DNA of 36,024 bases, taken from the IMG/VR virus record IMGVR_UViG_3300023202_000381, positions 1 to 36,024 of that record, one strand, 5' to 3'. Of this stretch, positions 33,787 through 36,024 are shown one piece after another; the first letter of the stretch is position 1; the number at the start of each line of letters is the position of its first letter. Origin of the DNA: a virus. Below the pieces are notes generated by a model. The model saw only the letters and a list, made by a program, of their open reading frames with translations. It was not told the origin of the DNA and made no database searches. A program made the position numbers and the translations under genes.

Positions 33787-33825
33787 CGGCCTCGCCCGTA
33801 GCCCGAGGTGTCGCGGTTGGCGCAT

Positions 33826-33851
33826 GAAAAAGGCGGACGCGAAGTCCGCCT
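33826..33851 (-). terminator. Rho-independent terminator of the two-gene unit
   Basis: AGGCGGAC (33831-33838) pairs perfectly with GTCCGCCT (33844-33851) around a 5-base loop, and TTTTT follows on the minus strand (33827-33831). It lies 31 bases past the stop of the 323-residue gene and separates that unit from the rest of the leftward block. Confidence 0.85.
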
Positions 33852-33881
33852 ATCGTGATGTATGTGCTTGCGAATACGGCA

Positions 33882-34853
33882 TTAGCGCCGTTGGAGAACT
33901 TTTTTCTGTCTGTCGCGGCGTTGCGACGCGACAGTTCGGGCGACAGACGGCGAGTCCGAGTCGGCCATGATCTCCGCAAGGCCGCCACGCCGCTCGACGG
34001 CGCGCTGAATCTTGTCTTTGCTGATCGGTTCCCCCGTCTGCTGCGTCAACGCACTGGCTGCCTTGCGGTACGAGCCGTGCTGTTTGTAAGCCGCGATGAG
34101 GATGTCGTCCCACTCTTTGGACTGCATCTCGGCGGCAACCTGACGCCGTACGGTTTGCTTCTTCACCTCGGGGTCAACCGGCAACGCTGATCGCGCCTCG
34201 GCCAAGGTGTCGGCGTCGGTGACGATTTCGCTGATCGCCGCCACATCGAGTTGGATGCCGTGCGGCGTGAGTGTCGCGACCCGCGACAGTGCGACAACTG
34301 CCGGCACATGGCCGGGCCAGATGCGCTCGTCCGGCGCGTCGCGCGGCACGAACACGATCGCGCGACCCCCAGGACCGAGATGAGCGGCGACGGCCGCTGC
34401 ATCGGTTTCGTGCAGCCGGGTTACCATCACCACCTCGCGCGTCGACTGTTTCCACGGCGTCCGTCCCAGCCGCCAGAGCCGGCCGGGAACCATCGCCTTC
34501 GGTTTGGACTTCAGGTCCAGGGCGTCGGACAAAGCCTTTGCCAGGCCGTCGCAGTCGACCTGCCACCCGACGCACATCTCGGCGGTCACTTCGACCCGCA
34601 TCGACTCCGGGCAGCGGATGAAGTAGCGCGGCGTTGATTCGGGCGTCCGCCGGATCGTCACCGGTTCGATGTGCGCTTCATCACAGTTGGGGCATGGAGC
34701 GTGCAGGCCGCCGGCAGTCTGACGCACCAACCCGAGTTCCTTCAAATCCTCCAACTCACCTGGCGGCCAGCAGGAGGTTTCACTGTGGTCGAAGACTCGA
34801 CCCACGTCGTCAACCGCGTCCAGCAGCACGTGGAATAGATCACTGCTCGTCAT
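33882..34853 (-). CDS. Zinc-finger/HTH protein of unknown function
   Basis: The 323-residue protein has an N-terminal helical region, a zinc-binding stretch (APCPNCDEAH at 52-61 with Cys81 and Cys94 beyond it), a middle domain with RLWRLGRTPWKQSTREVVMV and RAIVFVPRDAPDERIWPG, and a C-terminal HTH (about 255-290, YKQHGSYRKAASALTQQTGE, then SKDKIQRAVERRGG). It overlaps the preceding gene by 14 bases and ends before its own terminator. A DNA-linked regulatory or defence role is possible but not shown. Confidence 0.6.
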   Translation of the reverse strand: MTSSDLFHVLLDAVDDVGRVFDHSETSCWPPGELEDLKELGLVRQTAGGLHAPCPNCDEAHIEPVTIRRTPESTPRYFIRCPESMRVEVTAEMCVGWQVDCDGLAKALSDALDLKSKPKAMVPGRLWRLGRTPWKQSTREVVMVTRLHETDAAAVAAHLGPGGRAIVFVPRDAPDERIWPGHVPAVVALSRVATLTPHGIQLDVAAISEIVTDADTLAEARSALPVDPEVKKQTVRRQVAAEMQSKEWDDILIAAYKQHGSYRKAASALTQQTGEPISKDKIQRAVERRGGLAEIMADSDSPSVARTVASQRRDRQKKVLQRR

Positions 34854-36024
34854 CGGTCACCACCTTCGACAGCTTCAGGCACCGCTCGCCCACTTCGCGC
34901 TGCTCATCGGGCTTGCTCTTGAGGTTACTGGAGTTGGAAGCCACATCGAACGACATAGTCGGCTGGCGACCGTGTCCGTTGCACTGGAACTTCAACTGGA
35001 AGGAGGCCTTGAGGACACGCGCTCCTGCGACAGCGACGCCAGCCTTGAGCCATTGCTCGATCTTGTGGTAAATGTCGTTGCGATGCCCTTTGGGATCAGC
35101 CTTGATCTCGATGTATCCGCCGCTGCCGCGCGGGGCGATGCGGAGCAGCGTGATGCGTGCTTCCTCCACACCATCCGCCGGATCGGTGAGAAGTGGGAAG
35201 TCAGGTGTGAGCAGATGATCGAGTTGGTACGCCGGTCGCATGGGATCAGCGGGGTCGATCTCCTCATCCAATACCGCCTGACAGAACGCACTTTGCAGCG
35301 GCTCCCATACCTTCTTGCCGCCTTGGGCAAACAGCTCCATCGACCCGTCGTCGGCGTTGTAGACGAATACGTTTTCGAACGCGTAGCGGTCCGCGCGCAC
35401 GACGGGCTGATCGCTGTCGCCGTCGAAGACCAGGTGCTTGTCGGGGTAGTCGTCGAGGTACGCGAAGAAGTAGTCACCACCACCCGAGCGACGGTAATGC
35501 ACGATGTGGCAATGCCGGCCGCGCATCTGTGTCGGGCCGTAGAACGAAGTGAGCGACTGTGCCAGTCGATCGCACAGGTGCTGGTCCACCACCAGGGCCT
35601 TTTTCGGCAGGCTGTTTCGGCGGTTCCAGTATCGGCCAGCCGCAAGGGCGTCGGCGCGGGCGAACATCGCCGCCTCGTCGAATGCTTCGGGCACGTTCAG
35701 GTAGACCCACATCGCGTTGTCCGCCTTACTCGCCTGCGCCTCGAAGTCGGCGGCGCGTTCGGGACAGCGCCAGAGGATTTCTTCGGCGAGGACCGCACGA
35801 CCGCGATGATCGGCCAGCTCGCAGACGTCACGGAGGATGACCTGAACCTCGAGCTTCTTCGGCTCGTCCATCGCCTGCCACGCCTCGAAGATGGCGTCGA
35901 TCTTGTGCTCGGTCAGGTCGTCCCACGGCACATCGTCGAGTTCGCCGCGCCGGCGAAAGAACTCGCGAAGAAGCGGGTTGGAGATTTGTTTCAGGATTTT
36001 GCGAGGCTCGAATGGCTTGGCCAT
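34840..36024 (-). CDS. Large protein of unknown function, partner of the zinc-finger/HTH gene
   Basis: The 394-residue protein starts at the last base of the window, so its upstream signals are not visible. It has an N-terminal helical region (KIDAIFEAWQAMDEPKKLEV, then VQVILRDVCEL near 60-70), a His-rich segment (TQMRGRHCHIVHYRRSGGGD near 165-184), and acidic strands (DYFFAYLDDYPDKHLVFDGD). No family is recognised and no catalytic motif is firm. The 14-base overlap with the next gene and the shared terminator indicate that the two proteins are made together. Confidence 0.55.
   Translation of the reverse strand: MAKPFEPRKILKQISNPLLREFFRRRGELDDVPWDDLTEHKIDAIFEAWQAMDEPKKLEVQVILRDVCELADHRGRAVLAEEILWRCPERAADFEAQASKADNAMWVYLNVPEAFDEAAMFARADALAAGRYWNRRNSLPKKALVVDQHLCDRLAQSLTSFYGPTQMRGRHCHIVHYRRSGGGDYFFAYLDDYPDKHLVFDGDSDQPVVRADRYAFENVFVYNADDGSMELFAQGGKKVWEPLQSAFCQAVLDEEIDPADPMRPAYQLDHLLTPDFPLLTDPADGVEEARITLLRIAPRGSGGYIEIKADPKGHRNDIYHKIEQWLKAGVAVAGARVLKASFQLKFQCNGHGRQPTMSFDVASNSSNLKSKPDEQREVGERCLKLSKVVTDDEQ

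Overview
The window is a nearly complete tailed-phage genome: a temperate or integrated siphovirus-like element of high GC content. The protein families (lambda-type portal, fused prohead protease and capsid, G/GT-type tail chaperone, HARE-HTH protein, serine-rich virion protein) and the dispersed TTCCGGGGG repeats fit a phage of a Planctomycetota host, possibly Phycisphaerae. That assignment is inference from familiar gene families, not from a marker gene. No integrase, endolysin or rRNA is visible, so at least part of the element or its host boundary lies outside the window.

Layout. From 18758 down to 426, one long leftward block carries packaging and structure. In transcription order it holds a small HTH-like protein, the large terminase, a zinc-ribbon protein, a small head protein, the portal, the protease/capsid fusion, a DUF2190 decoration protein, head-tail joining proteins, the tail tube, the G/GT chaperone, a holin-like protein, a lipoprotein, the tape measure and tail proteins. 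It ends with two glycosyltransferases beside serine-rich virion proteins. A rho-independent terminator at 318-350 closes the block. An HNH nuclease gene on the + strand (7346-8056) interrupts it. From 18889 to 21884 a rightward block carries five small genes, including a HARE-HTH protein, and a Fic protein. From 36024 down to 21891 a second leftward block carries a two-gene unknown unit with its own terminator (33826-33851), a sigma-70-like factor, and then recombination and replication genes: PD-(D/E)XK exonuclease, Sak4-like ATPase, DUF669 protein, RusA, metallophosphoesterase, SF2 helicase and primase-polymerase. It ends with a ParB-methyltransferase fusion.

How the parts fit. The exonuclease, Sak4-like ATPase, DUF669 protein and RusA form a recombination set. 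The helicase and primase-polymerase form a replication set next to a repeat-rich candidate origin at 23390-23650. The sigma-like factor is the obvious candidate for switching gene classes. Its leader can fold into two mutually exclusive RNA structures, one of which hides its ribosome binding site. A 44-base element occurs twice, just upstream of the small head gene and of the exonuclease gene, and could be the site of such control.

The most unusual region is 426-4437. A virion protein with a roughly 64-residue serine-rich linker and a tiny serine-rich protein sit between a GT2/GT92-like glycosyltransferase and a GT25-sulfotransferase fusion. This suggests glycosylation, and perhaps sulfation, of a phage tail protein.
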